Positions 43,088 through 53,293 of a stretch of 64,000 nt of DNA are shown here, in pieces. The position numbers and the translations under genes are program-made. This DNA comes from Cercophora sp. LCS_1. Lineage: Eukaryota > Ascomycota > Sordariomycetes > Sordariales > Lasiosphaeriaceae. Numbering within the stretch: position 1 is the first letter of the stretch; each line of letters starts with the position of its first letter. Under the pieces are notes generated by a model. It was not told where the DNA came from and searched no databases. It saw only the letters and a program-made list of their open reading frames with translations. The DNA is taken from the NCBI GenBank assembly GCA_036250225.1, contig JAPZLL010000068.1, forward strand, positions 1 to 64,000, in the 5' to 3' direction.

Positions 43088-44893
43088 ATGGGCATTCCCC
43101 ACCTGAAACGTCTTCTGGAGCCTTATAGCAGCGTTGAAGCGATCCCGCCCACTTGTCGGGCGACGATTGACGGCCCTGCTTTCGCGTATCACATCTTCAG
43201 TATCTGCTCTAGAAAGACTTCTTCCAAGAGTCCATTTGAACAACCATCATACGATGCGTTAGCCAAAACAGCCATTGCATGGCTGGGCAAAATCAGTTCA
43301 TGCGGCATTGAGGTTTCCGCCATCTTCTTCGACGGTCTCCTGCCAGACTGGAAACGACCAGAACGGATGCAGCGCCTATCGTCAACTTCCAAGCAGATCC
43401 TCCACTACCACCTGGCCCACCCCGCAGGGTTTCCCAGGCAGCGACCTCAGTTTGATGGAAGCTCGCCGGTCGAGCTCTTCCCCAAGCCCAGGGGGAGCGA
43501 GTCTGGGACAGCAGCACCCGTCCCTCCCTTCCTGGTGCCCGCAGTATTGGACGCCCTGAGGACATCCCCCACGTATGGGCCACGCACCAAGGTCGTCGCT
43601 GGAGAGGCTGACGAGTTCTGCGCTGAGAATGCCCGGGCGAATGGCGGGATCGTGTTCACCAGTGACTCTGACCTTCTCATCCATGACTTGGGACCCAACA
43701 GTTCTGTTGTGTTCTTTGCCGATATCGACCTCAACGTGGAAGCGGCACGGCTGGAGGCTCGTCAGTTCCGCCCTGGAGACGTTTGCAAGCGCCTTTCTCT
43801 CAAAGCAGATAACGGCCTCACTCATCTTGGCTTCGAGATTCTGAGGGATCCGTATGCGAGTCTCGAGCAAGCTGCCGAGAGAGCTAGAAGGACTGCTACA
43901 GCTTCGAGTGAACCTTCGGGCTTTAACGAGTTTTCGAGTCAATACCTAGCACCCGCGAGGGAAGATGAAGGCTTCCATGATCTCTCGTCAAGTCTAGATC
44001 CCCGCGTCGCCGAAATCTCTCTCTCAGATCACCCTCTAGGGGGAACCCTTGAACCAAGAGTAGCAAGCCCAAGCGGCGATAGGCCTGGCCTTGCCATGTT
44101 TTTGCCATCCTTGATCGATTGTCCAACCCGAACAAGCGCTTGGGAGTCAAGCAAGGGGATAAGAGAGCTTGCATACTCGTTGTTGCCATTGGTTCGGCAG
44201 GAGCTAGTGAAGTCGGTTTCAGAGTTCCGGAGGCTTCAGTCACCATCTTCTTCAGGAATACAGTTCAAGTTCCTATCACATTCAAAGCTCAACCTCAAAG
44301 CCGCCGAATTAGCAAGCCTGCTTTCAAAGATTCAAGCCAACGGACAGGACCCGGGGTTGGCGTGCTTCACATTGGCGGTCTACCAAGATGCCCTTCTGGC
44401 GATAGATCAAGGCAAAGATCACTACCTGGCCTTTCAACTACTTCGCGACCACACCCTCAAGGTCATCAACGAAGGCTCCTGGGAGTTTATCCACTTTCTT
44501 GCCCAGACCCAGGCTTGCTTGTATTCGCTCAGAATGTTGGGGCAGCTTTTAAAGACTGCAGAGCGGTGTAAAGCAAAGCTGTCAGTCGAAATGATTGACC
44601 TCTCGAAGAAGTTGGAACTCCTGCCCCCTCTAACTGAGTATCCTTCTGCGCGGACGTTTGCCGATAGCTTCTCGCAATTTGAAGGCAACGGCTTCGCTTG
44701 CTTGACGGATCTCTTTGATGGAAACGATATGGAAGCGGTACGGGAGCAGATCGAGGCTATACGACGACCACCCACGCCAAAAAAGGGCAGAAAATCCAGG
44801 AAACGAAAGGCTCCTGCTTCTCCTGCCGACTATAAGACGCTCCGGCCGATCTCCACGAATCCATTCGCCGCGCTCGCCGGGTCTGATGAATAA
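43088..44893 (+). CDS. Asteroid/XPG-type nuclease-like protein
   Basis: Single exon, 601 residues. The start MGIPHLKRLLEPY fits the FEN1/XPG N-terminus, where the free Gly after Met enters the active site. Acidic positions of the PIN-like nuclease fold are present: IDGPAFAYHI near residue 30, AIFFDG near 80, AGEADEFCAENARANGG with VFTSDSDLLIHDLG near 180-205, and a later FFADIDL. Asteroid proteins share the XPG N- and I-regions but have a divergent second half, as here. The tail carries a basic nuclear-import patch KKGRKSRKRKAP. The protein probably acts on nucleic-acid flaps or RNA in the nucleus, but Asteroid substrates are poorly known. Confidence 0.85.
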   Translation: MGIPHLKRLLEPYSSVEAIPPTCRATIDGPAFAYHIFSICSRKTSSKSPFEQPSYDALAKTAIAWLGKISSCGIEVSAIFFDGLLPDWKRPERMQRLSSTSKQILHYHLAHPAGFPRQRPQFDGSSPVELFPKPRGSESGTAAPVPPFLVPAVLDALRTSPTYGPRTKVVAGEADEFCAENARANGGIVFTSDSDLLIHDLGPNSSVVFFADIDLNVEAARLEARQFRPGDVCKRLSLKADNGLTHLGFEILRDPYASLEQAAERARRTATASSEPSGFNEFSSQYLAPAREDEGFHDLSSSLDPRVAEISLSDHPLGGTLEPRVASPSGDRPGLAMFLPSLIDCPTRTSAWESSKGIRELAYSLLPLVRQELVKSVSEFRRLQSPSSSGIQFKFLSHSKLNLKAAELASLLSKIQANGQDPGLACFTLAVYQDALLAIDQGKDHYLAFQLLRDHTLKVINEGSWEFIHFLAQTQACLYSLRMLGQLLKTAERCKAKLSVEMIDLSKKLELLPPLTEYPSARTFADSFSQFEGNGFACLTDLFDGNDMEAVREQIEAIRRPPTPKKGRKSRKRKAPASPADYKTLRPISTNPFAALAGSDE

Positions 44894-45130
44894 CCCATTT
44901 CTGGAAGCGGGAGGGTGTGTGTAAAACTCCATCAAGATGGGATGTCTATGACAACGCAGTAGCTTTTACGCCCCCAGAGACAAACAGGAAATATGCTATC
45001 ATGAATCATAATTATCATTATCCAAAACATCAGTCCATCTGTCCGCGTTGCTAATTTTGAGAGAGGAAATACCCATATCATGCCCATTTTCATAAGCAGC
45101 ACAATTTCATAAACCATGTAAAACCTCCCT

Positions 45131-46408
45131 TCACCTATACCCGCTCATCCACCCACTAGCCCTATCCATCGCATTTCTCGCCCACCCCAGATCCCAATTC
45201 ACCGCCTGCAGACTCAACAACTCGGCCGCGTTCAGCGCCTCGTGCTCGCGCCCGTCCCTCTGCGCTGCCCACACATGGTTGCACAAATCTGCCAGACACG
45301 CGTGCGAAAGAGCCGTCACGCCACGGGCTGGTGCCATCAGCTCGCGCCCACCCCATAGCTTGACCAGCTCGGCTAGCTCGTCACTGTAGTCCCAGTGTCC
45401 GTCTGGGTGCTGCAGGGTGCAGAGACGGCGGATGACGTCGATGCGATTGTGGCGGTCGTAGGGATACATGTTGCTAGCGATGACGGTGCTGGCGACAGGG
45501 GAGACGGTCGAGGCTGGTGGGGTGGAGGATTTGTAGTCTGTGCTGATGGTTGAAGGCTGCTGAAAGGTTGAGTCGCGTGGCTGGGAGGAGGAGTCACGGC
45601 GCGGCTGGGAGTATTGGTTGTACTGATAGGGAGGTTGGGATTGGGCGTATTGTTGGTACTGAGAGTATTGCTGGTATTCTTGATACTGTTGGGCCTGTTG
45701 GGCCTGTTGGGCTTGCTGAGCTTGCTGGGATTGTTGGTACTGTTGATATTGTTGTTGAGTGGGTGCGACATATTGTGGTGATATTTGAGGGGAATGTGTA
45801 TGTGTGGGAATCTGGGAGTTTTTAGTCCGGGGAGGAGTCAAGAAAGAATAGAGGGAGTCATACGGGACCGGAGACGTAGACCGGTGCTGAGATGTGCGGA
45901 TGTGCCTTGGTCGACTTGGTGATGGCACCTGAGATGAACACGGCGAGCATGGCAAAGTCGAGCAGCACATTGAGAGCCGACGTTCCTGTGCCAACCTTGA
46001 CCCAGGTGGTCAAAAGGGGTTGATCTGGCGTCCCGGCGAACCATCGGGTCCCGAACGCTGCCTTGATGACAAGATCAAGGGCAATAGAAAAGTAGTACAA
46101 GGTTCCGGCCCAAACGCCAGCACAGATTACGAGCCAAAGTGGAATCAAGAACAAATGAAAGGAACCGGCCTTGTTGCCGGTAAAACAAATGTACAATCCA
46201 AGCAGAAAATGAAGCCCGGCCTGAAAACACGTTAGAGAGACAGAACGTCAACAAGGGAAGGGGGACGTACCGCAACAACGGCCAATATAAAAGGTATGCT
46301 CCCGACGGAAAAGACGTAGATGGATGCGTAGATTACGACGGCCGCCACAAAGCCTTGTGCGGGGAGCAGCCAGCTAAATACGCGCGGGACTGTGACCTTT
46401 GCGGCCAT
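45131..46408 (-). CDS. MARVEL-like four-helix membrane protein with Q-rich linker and C-terminal helical domain
   Basis: Exons 46408-46271, 46220-45864 and 45811-45131 give 391 residues; all three exons join in phase 0. I chose ATG 46408 because the longer upstream frame has only a TTG start. Four hydrophobic helices lie near residues 18-45, 47-60, 67-98 and 126-147, a MARVEL-like arrangement that would sit in the plasma membrane or eisosome. Residues 175-235 are YQQ/QQA repeats. Residues 288-391 form a separate domain (IDVIRRLCTLQHPDGHWDYSDELAELVKLWGG, then LADLCNHVWAAQ) that resembles the C-terminal segment found after VIT/von Willebrand A domains in fungal proteins. That similarity is by eye only. 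A membrane anchor plus this domain is an unusual combination. Confidence 0.75.
45685..45760. repeat. 9-bp coding repeat encoding QQA units
   Basis: Within the MARVEL-like gene the plus strand shows tandem TGTTGGGCC/TGCTGAGCT-type 9-mers. These encode successive Gln-Gln-Ala on the minus strand, merging into Tyr-Gln-Gln units. Confidence 0.75.
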
Positions 46409-47731
46409 CTCGTCGTCGTTGGATGACGCCGGGAAAACAGTCGCGGTGGTCGACGGAATGCTCAGCGACAAGTCTCACTTGAGACTCCTACAAAGCCTTC
46501 GGACATGGAGGGAAAGGGAATGAGGTCTTTCTGAATGATTGATGGACTGATAGTGCCCGGAGCACTCGCTCACGTCTTGCCTTGGCATTCGGGCTTGCGC
46601 CTGACCGCCTGCGGCTGAGGGAAGACGACGAAGAAAAAGCAGCGAAGGAGCTTCTGCGGATCGCTGCGAGTCGGTGCAGCGACTGCAGCCACCTCGAAAA
46701 TGGCGACATTTCATAGGGTAAGCCTGTGAACCTGGAACACGCCACTGCCAGGGGGCGACCAACACTCGCCTTTCGAGACAAAACGATGAGCTGAAAAGAC
46801 GGGACGGGGACGAGAGGGTAGTAAAAAATCTAGTGATCACTCAGAGCGCCTGCGGAGTATCTCGTTTTGAATGACACATCTTCTCAGACATCTTCGAGTC
46901 TTGAGGTTGGAGATTGGAGGTTTTCAAGCGGTGGTGCCTGCCGCCGAAGATTGACTCGGAGCGGTGTAACACGTCAAAGGTGAGACACTTTCGGGTGCTA
47001 GCTGCGCTGTTGGCAGTGGATCAATGCGCTGTCGTTGCTGAACATAGCGTCGAGGCAAAAATCAAGAGGCTGGGCGGACATCGTAGCTGCAGAAAAGGGC
47101 GCGAAGAGGAGCTGGATCGGCGCCGAAGCACTCGGAGGCACGGGAAGCCCACTTTTCTAGGGCATCTTTGCGCCTTGATGATCCTGTCGGGGCATGTTCC
47201 ACTGCGACGGGATCGGAGCCGGGGCCCGGCCATCTTCCTCAGTGGGGAACCGGCCGGCTGTCGTTATCGATAATCTGAGAGCGGCGTCGTCGTCATCGGC
47301 GGCCTCGAAACGCGATTTCAATGCTCTGGTTCCGACAAAAAAGATGACCCGACAATGCGAATCGCTGCCGGGCTGCCGGTCGCAACCCAGCGCACGATAA
47401 CGCCCTTTTTATGATTGGTTGGATTGCGTTGTCTCCCACTTTTGCATCGCCAGGCAGACAAGACCCTGGCTCGCGGGGTGCTGCTGCGCCACGAACAAGA
47501 CGTCGTCCCGTGGATTGAACCGAATCGAACAGGACAACATGTCTCGCGGATATCTTTGACGTGACCTCTCTTTAGTTTTTGGCATAGCTGTTCCTCAAGT
47601 GAGGAAACCAAATCCCAAGCTTGGACAATTCTGCGACCCTTGGCTTTAGCAACACAGCTCTATCTGGGCGACTACCAGGGATTCGCCGGAAAACTGACCT
47701 CACTTCGCCCACTGCGGCTGCATCTCGAGTC
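46409..47731. promoter_or_regulatory. divergent upstream region, 1.3 kb
   Basis: This lies between the MARVEL-like gene and the next gene. GC-rich open frames on both strands (for example 46475-46840 minus) lack family features. I could find no supported exon. Confidence 0.45.
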
Positions 47732-48921
47732 ATGGATTGGGTGCAAGCTTCGGCCGAGAAGGCCCAAGTCCAACAGTCTTACGACCACCAGCAGCAACTC
47801 CACCCGCCCTCTTCACCAACAAGCCCCTCTAACAGTAACACGGTGCCAATGTCGGAGGAGGAGCTCGCGGAGCCCATTCATCGGTCAGCGACTCCGCCCC
47901 CGTACTCCGGCCCCTCCTCCCACCCGGAGCCACCCGCAACACCACAGCCCAAGGGCCCGCAATTGTATCCGGGCCTTCCAGTGCTCGACTACCGGCTCTA
48001 CCTTCCACCACTTTTTGAGCTTTCCCCCGACCAAACAACTATCAAGTCATCAGCACCCTACCTATCCGCCAATGCCTCGGCCCTCGTTGATCTCATCCGC
48101 GCCCGTAAGCCACCATTGCCCCTCCTGTATCTACAACGTGTGGTCGCTCACAAATATCCTATAGAATCCACTGTCCCGCCCAAACCCCAAATCCACATCA
48201 CGGGCAAGCAACATGGCTCTTTAGACTTTGCCATCAAGCTCAATCTCATGAGTCTGCTTGTCCCGGACGATCCTCGCAAGCGTATGGACTACATTCGCTG
48301 TGTTGGATCGGATGAGGTAGCTTTCAGGGGAGGTGTTAAACCTTCAACAGAGCCAGAAGTTGATGAGGGTGGGCTAGAGGAATGGGCGCGTCGGTTTGTC
48401 GAGGACACAGGATCCGTAAAATCATTCACGCTCGAGCGCGTCGTTGCGAACCTGGATTTGAACTGGCTAGACGGTCGCATTCGTACGCTCGTGGCAAGCA
48501 CGGGGTACAAGGGGTCGGTGACCGTGAGTTTCCCCGTAACGCATTACAAGGTAGTTGTGAACAGCCCGGACCGGGTGAACAAGTTCATTACCGGGATGAC
48601 GACGCTGTTTGTGGGAAAGAAGAAGTACGAGGTGGTCAAGGCTGTCTGGCCGTTCGCGACGGGACAGATGGGCGAGCAGGGGAGACGTTGTGCAGTCATG
48701 AGTGAGGACGTGTGGTTCAGGGAGTGGAAAGATGTGATCAAATACGGTGGGTTTTTGTTCTGCGGCTTGGGGTTGGTTTCTGATGACATTGCTAACGCTT
48801 CCTGCCAGCGATCATGACGAAACGACAAGGATGGGTAACCAATGAAGACAAGCTAGAGTTCATTATGGAAGGGAAGGCGAAGCAACTACCAGAGGCGAGC
48901 TGGAATGCGGATTGGCAATAA
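47732..48921 (+). CDS. conserved hypothetical protein, 375 aa
   Basis: Exons 47732-48746 and 48809-48921; the intron has donor GTGGGT, branch GCTAAC and acceptor CCAG. The in-frame codon 37 positions earlier is TTG, so the ATG at 47732 is used. The first 75 residues are Gln/Pro/Ser-rich with ATPPPYSGP. The rest is a folded region with LPVLDYRLYLPPLFELSPDQTTI, an IHITGKQHGSLDFAIKLNLM segment, and KYEVVKAVWPFATGQMGEQGRRC. The last exon encodes a Lys-rich helix ending ASWNADWQ. There is no signal peptide or membrane helix. I do not recognise the family. The splice structure and composition support a real gene. Confidence 0.8.
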
Positions 48922-49475
48922 TGCTGTGTGTAATGTGTAATATCATGGGCAAGGAGTTCAGCGTTAGGTTTGGATTTCTGGAATATCACTATGCCCTGAA
49001 TATTGGCAGGCCTTTGTTTACGCGACATTACCCCTTTTTCGACACGGTTGCCAAGGCCACGAACCTCGGACATCTATGCTAGACAAGGGAGCTAGAGTCA
49101 GGCAAGGCATTTGACCGGTTCTGCAATACATTTCGACACGACAGCGCTGTTTTGTCCCATTTAGCGCCCGAGTCAATGCAGAATCCGGGGCAATCAGCCT
49201 AGTGAGTCACCCCGAATGGTAGCGTTGAGGCGGTCGCATCTTGGCCCCCGCCATATCACTTGCCGAAGACTCAGCCCCATTGGTGCCCCCTGACGGCTGC
49301 CCAACGGCACAACAATAAGAGGAAGGAGCATCACCCTCATTTTCGAGCTGCTTTGTATACAAGCCATTGAAACAATTGGCTTTTTGGTTCCCAGTTCCAG
49401 CTACTATTGGCACCAATTATCCTTATCTTTAATTTCACTCAGTTGACCACAGAAGCAATCGCAGCTGGCCAAACG
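48922..49475. other. intergenic, promoter of the multidomain RNA-end gene
   Basis: 554 bp of 3' flank of the preceding gene and upstream sequence of the next. No RNA gene or repeat is seen. Confidence 0.5.
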
Positions 49476-52400
49476 ATGGCGACCCGCGGAGTCGCACCTG
49501 CTTCCCAAAGCCTCGAGGGCTCTATATCCATCAACTCATACGACACAGCCCTTTGCATCGTACCTCCACGACGCTTCTGGCCTTCAATTGATCGTCTTCG
49601 AGTATTGTACGACAAGGGGTACGAAAAATGGCCGCCTCATGTCAACATCATCTACCCTTTTGTTCGACCGGACTCCCTCCCTATTGCCATGGAACGGATT
49701 CAATCCATGCTGTCCGCTCAGGACAATGCAGATACAGTCAATCTCCGCCTTGCGCAGGCCGGTGTTTTCCAGCATAAGCACGACAACACTATCTACCTCT
49801 ATGATGATGATAAGGATCATATCACAAACCTCAAACGACTTCGTGGCGATATCCTCAAGTCCCTCGGGCAAAAGGCTCAGCAAAACTTCCAGATGCATAT
49901 GACCGTTGCTCAAAGTGAGGATGCGTCTTCCTCAATGCATCGATTCTTGAAGGAAAAGGTTGGGCTCCTCCCGGCTGTCGAGTGGGAAGTCCAGGAGATT
50001 CATATTCTAATCCGAGAGCGGGTTCAACTTCCAAACGGTGCAACGAGCCAGATGAAAACATGGGGTGTTATCAGCTTAACCGACTCAGTGTCGCTTTCCC
50101 GTCCGGGGAAACCTTTGCCGTTTTACGAGATGCAAGCGCTTCCAGCCCCAGCGACGGTTAACACGGACGAGGAAGACGGGCCAGGCGAAAAGGACGAGCT
50201 TCAATCGCACCCTCCTTATTACTACGACGATGAGACTGATATTTGGCTACCGCTCGGCTCAACCGATGAGTTCTACGATGCCGATGAGTCCAAACCGGGA
50301 GGCTTGTCTGTCGGCAGTTACAACATCATGGCCGAGTTTCACTATCCGCCGTCCCAGGCGCGCTATCCTCTTCTTTTGAAGAACATTCTCTCCCGTCCGG
50401 CTTATTGCAATATCCTTGTTCTTCAAGAGGTGACGGATCATTTTCTGTCTTACCTCTTGGCCGACCCAGACATTCGAGTACGCTTCCCATTTTGCTCCCA
50501 TGGACCCCCGTCCCAGGATGATATCGAGCCACTTCCGAACTTCCTGAATATGGTTATCCTCAGTCGCTTTGCTTTTGACTGGGAACACGTATCCTTCCGT
50601 CGAAAGCACAAGGGCGCTCTTGTGGCCCGTTTCAAGGTTATTGGAGATGGGCCTCCACTGATACTTGCAACGGTTCATCTGACCTGCGGGTTGACGGACG
50701 GCTCTATCGCAGCAAAGAAGACGGATGTGCAGAAAATACTGAAGTATGTTGGAGAAAAGTATCCCAGCCATCCCTGGGTGCTTGCCGGGGACTTCAACAT
50801 GTCCACCTCCAGCTTCACAATCGACTCTGCGCTCGAGAAGAAGGGGATCTCCCCTGTTTCGGCGGCCCAGTTACAGGCAATTGATGAGATTCTCCTTAAA
50901 GCGGGTATGGAAGATGCTTGGGCGACAGCATCTAGAGATGACGGGCTGGAGGAAGAAGACGAGGAGGCCCTGGAAGGGGAGCATGGCGCAACGTACGACC
51001 CCCTCACTAATGAGGTCGCGGCCGCGATTGTTGGAAGCGGATACAACATGCGCCCTCAGAGATATGATCGGGTTTATTTCCGAGGAGAGGGAAAACTGGA
51101 TATCGCGGGGTTCAACTTGTTTGGGAAGGAAAGGGGCCGTGTTGGAGACGAAGAGAACTATGCAAGTGATCACTGGGGGGTGAGATGCCTCTTGAAAGCG
51201 ACGGAAGGAGCAGGATCTTCTGCCAAAATCTCCGAAGAGATCGGCAAACTCGTCATCCCAGTGTCGCTAGAAAAGGCGGCGGATGGGATAGGGGGTATGG
51301 AGGAAGTGAAAGAGGCTCTTGCGGAGGTTGGGGCCTTTCCTAGCGACGAAGACGTGGCCAACAGAAAAGCGGCACTCGGACTGCTGAAGCGCATCATCCT
51401 CGACACGCATCCAGAAGGATTGGGCGAATCTGCAACAAGCCGACTCCGGCCGGTTGTTGTGGTTGTCCCTGTTGGTTCATACTCTCTTGGTGTCTGGACC
51501 GCCACCTCAGACATCGACGTTCTCTGCATTGGACCCTTTAGCGCCAACACCTTCTTCACGCTCGCTACTCAGCGGCTCCGAAAAGCAGAAGCGCAAGAAG
51601 CCCGCATCATCCGGCGTGTCAAGGCCAACACCGGCACCATGCTTGAGCTTGAGGTCCTTGGCATCAAGATGGACCTCCAGTATTGCCCTGCCACCTCGGT
51701 AGCAGAACAGTGGCCCCAGGCTCTTCGCGCACCCCCGTCAGATCCAATTTGGTCTCTATCCCCTTCAACGCTTTCCAAGCTTAAAGCGATCCGTGACCGG
51801 GACTACATCCAGCGCTCCATCCCCGATATCACCACCTTCCGCCTTGCCCACCGCTTCATCAGATGCTGGGCTAAATCACGTGGCATCTATGCCGCTCGTT
51901 TTGGATTTCTCGGAGGAATGCAGATCTCTCTCCTTCTCACGCGTGTCTACAAGCTTCTGCCCAATCCCGAGAGCGTGTCTCTCCCAGACCTGCTCATCAC
52001 CTTTTTTACCCATTATTCGGCCTTCCCGTGGGCTACCCACGCCGTTTTCGACCCCCATTTTCATACAACTCGCCTCCCATACAACCGCTCCACCCGCGAA
52101 CCTCTCGCCATCCTAGGCTACTTCCCGCCAACTCTCAATACAAGCCTCGCGGCATCCGTGCCATCGACTCGCGCCATGGCAACCGAGTTCGAACGCGCCG
52201 CCGCCGCCCTCCAACAAGAAGGCATGACCTGGTCAACTTTCCTTACAACAGGTGGCGCCAGAGATTTCCTCACCTCGTACAAGTCGTACATCAAAATCTC
52301 AATACAGTACTGGGGCCTGTCCCTCGCGCGCGGAAGTCGCTTCGTAGGTTGGCTCGAAAGCCGCTGCGTCATGCTCCTCGTCGACGTAGCGAGGCGAGCC

Positions 52401-53126
52401 CCCGGGCTGAACGCACGGATGTGGCCCGCTCGCTTCGTCGAGACGGCGGTGCAGGCGGCAGATGGCGGCGAAGCCAAAGACTACCAGGGGTGCTACCTCT
52501 TGGGCCTGGACAAGGTAGATCCAGAAATGAGCAAGGACGAACTCCAGGTTGCGCTCGGCGGGCTGAGGACTGCCCTGCGGCGATTCGAAGAGCAGATGCG
52601 TGGGGATGAGAAGTACTTCGATGCCAAGAGCTGCTGGATGAGTGCCGAGGTTATCAACCGGGGTGATTTGGGCGATTTGGAGGTTGATGGCCGTGAATGG
52701 GGCGAGTATACGCCCGGGGAGGAAGAAGACGATGACGAAGAGGAGGAAGAGAGCCAGGACGAGGCAGGTCTGGGCGCGGAGTTGGAAGGGCCGGAGATCA
52801 CGGGGAGGAAGAAGAAGAAGGGGAAGAAGGAGGGAGTGGACAGTGCAGTACACAAGTTGGAGACGGGGAAAAAGTTTAGGACGGCGGCGGATGTGATGAA
52901 TCGGATTCGATGGGATCCCGAGATGGACAGCGCCGATTTTGTGGTGGGCTATGAGGATCGGTTTGTTGGGGCGAGAGAGAAGGCGCTGGATGCGTGGAAG
53001 AGTGAACAGACGGATGAGGAGTTTATCCCGCAGCATAGGATTCTGTACTTTAAGAGGAAGAGTGATGGAGTTGTGGTTTGGGAGAGGAGGACGAGGAAGG
53101 ACGAGATTTTTGGGAGCGGTGCGTAG
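49476..53126 (+). CDS. multidomain RNA-end processing protein: 2H + EEP + PAP-like nucleotidyltransferase + MJ1316 domain
   Basis: Single exon, 1216 residues. I chose ATG 49476 because the frame further upstream begins only with TTG. Domain 1 (about 25-205) is a 2H phosphoesterase fold: H141-M-T is canonical, while the first motif is H55-V-N instead of HxT/S. Domain 2 (about 275-575) is an endonuclease/exonuclease/phosphatase fold with N283 (SYNI), E318 (LQE), H401, D439/N441 (GDFN) and D565-H566 (SDH), all intact. Domain 3 (about 655-900) is a poly(A)-polymerase-type nucleotidyltransferase with GS 667-668, D679, D681 and D733. An acidic/Lys linker (about 1080-1125) leads to a C-terminal DUF504/MJ1316 domain (MNRIRWDP, EFIPQHRILYFKR) thought to recognise cyclic-phosphate RNA ends. 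Together these imply sensing, trimming and re-extending damaged or processed RNA 3' ends. Confidence 0.9.
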   Translation: MATRGVAPASQSLEGSISINSYDTALCIVPPRRFWPSIDRLRVLYDKGYEKWPPHVNIIYPFVRPDSLPIAMERIQSMLSAQDNADTVNLRLAQAGVFQHKHDNTIYLYDDDKDHITNLKRLRGDILKSLGQKAQQNFQMHMTVAQSEDASSSMHRFLKEKVGLLPAVEWEVQEIHILIRERVQLPNGATSQMKTWGVISLTDSVSLSRPGKPLPFYEMQALPAPATVNTDEEDGPGEKDELQSHPPYYYDDETDIWLPLGSTDEFYDADESKPGGLSVGSYNIMAEFHYPPSQARYPLLLKNILSRPAYCNILVLQEVTDHFLSYLLADPDIRVRFPFCSHGPPSQDDIEPLPNFLNMVILSRFAFDWEHVSFRRKHKGALVARFKVIGDGPPLILATVHLTCGLTDGSIAAKKTDVQKILKYVGEKYPSHPWVLAGDFNMSTSSFTIDSALEKKGISPVSAAQLQAIDEILLKAGMEDAWATASRDDGLEEEDEEALEGEHGATYDPLTNEVAAAIVGSGYNMRPQRYDRVYFRGEGKLDIAGFNLFGKERGRVGDEENYASDHWGVRCLLKATEGAGSSAKISEEIGKLVIPVSLEKAADGIGGMEEVKEALAEVGAFPSDEDVANRKAALGLLKRIILDTHPEGLGESATSRLRPVVVVVPVGSYSLGVWTATSDIDVLCIGPFSANTFFTLATQRLRKAEAQEARIIRRVKANTGTMLELEVLGIKMDLQYCPATSVAEQWPQALRAPPSDPIWSLSPSTLSKLKAIRDRDYIQRSIPDITTFRLAHRFIRCWAKSRGIYAARFGFLGGMQISLLLTRVYKLLPNPESVSLPDLLITFFTHYSAFPWATHAVFDPHFHTTRLPYNRSTREPLAILGYFPPTLNTSLAASVPSTRAMATEFERAAAALQQEGMTWSTFLTTGGARDFLTSYKSYIKISIQYWGLSLARGSRFVGWLESRCVMLLVDVARRAPGLNARMWPARFVETAVQAADGGEAKDYQGCYLLGLDKVDPEMSKDELQVALGGLRTALRRFEEQMRGDEKYFDAKSCWMSAEVINRGDLGDLEVDGREWGEYTPGEEEDDDEEEEESQDEAGLGAELEGPEITGRKKKKGKKEGVDSAVHKLETGKKFRTAADVMNRIRWDPEMDSADFVVGYEDRFVGAREKALDAWKSEQTDEEFIPQHRILYFKRKSDGVVVWERRTRKDEIFGSGA

Positions 53127-53293
53127 TATTGGAGTTTGGAGATAGATAAATACTCGGAAACAAGAAGCTGCAAGTCCTGTGGTCATGAATTGCAGGCCTG
53201 GCAAAACAATGTATTCCCAACAGGACTCACGAGGGAGTCCTAGATCCTACTCTTGATATACACAAGCTTTCTTTGACAATCCCTTACTACCGG

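Noticed and set aside
52299..53204. 301-codon open frame antisense to the RNA-end gene
   Set aside because: Shadow frame of Leu/Pro-rich composition opposite a well-supported coding region.
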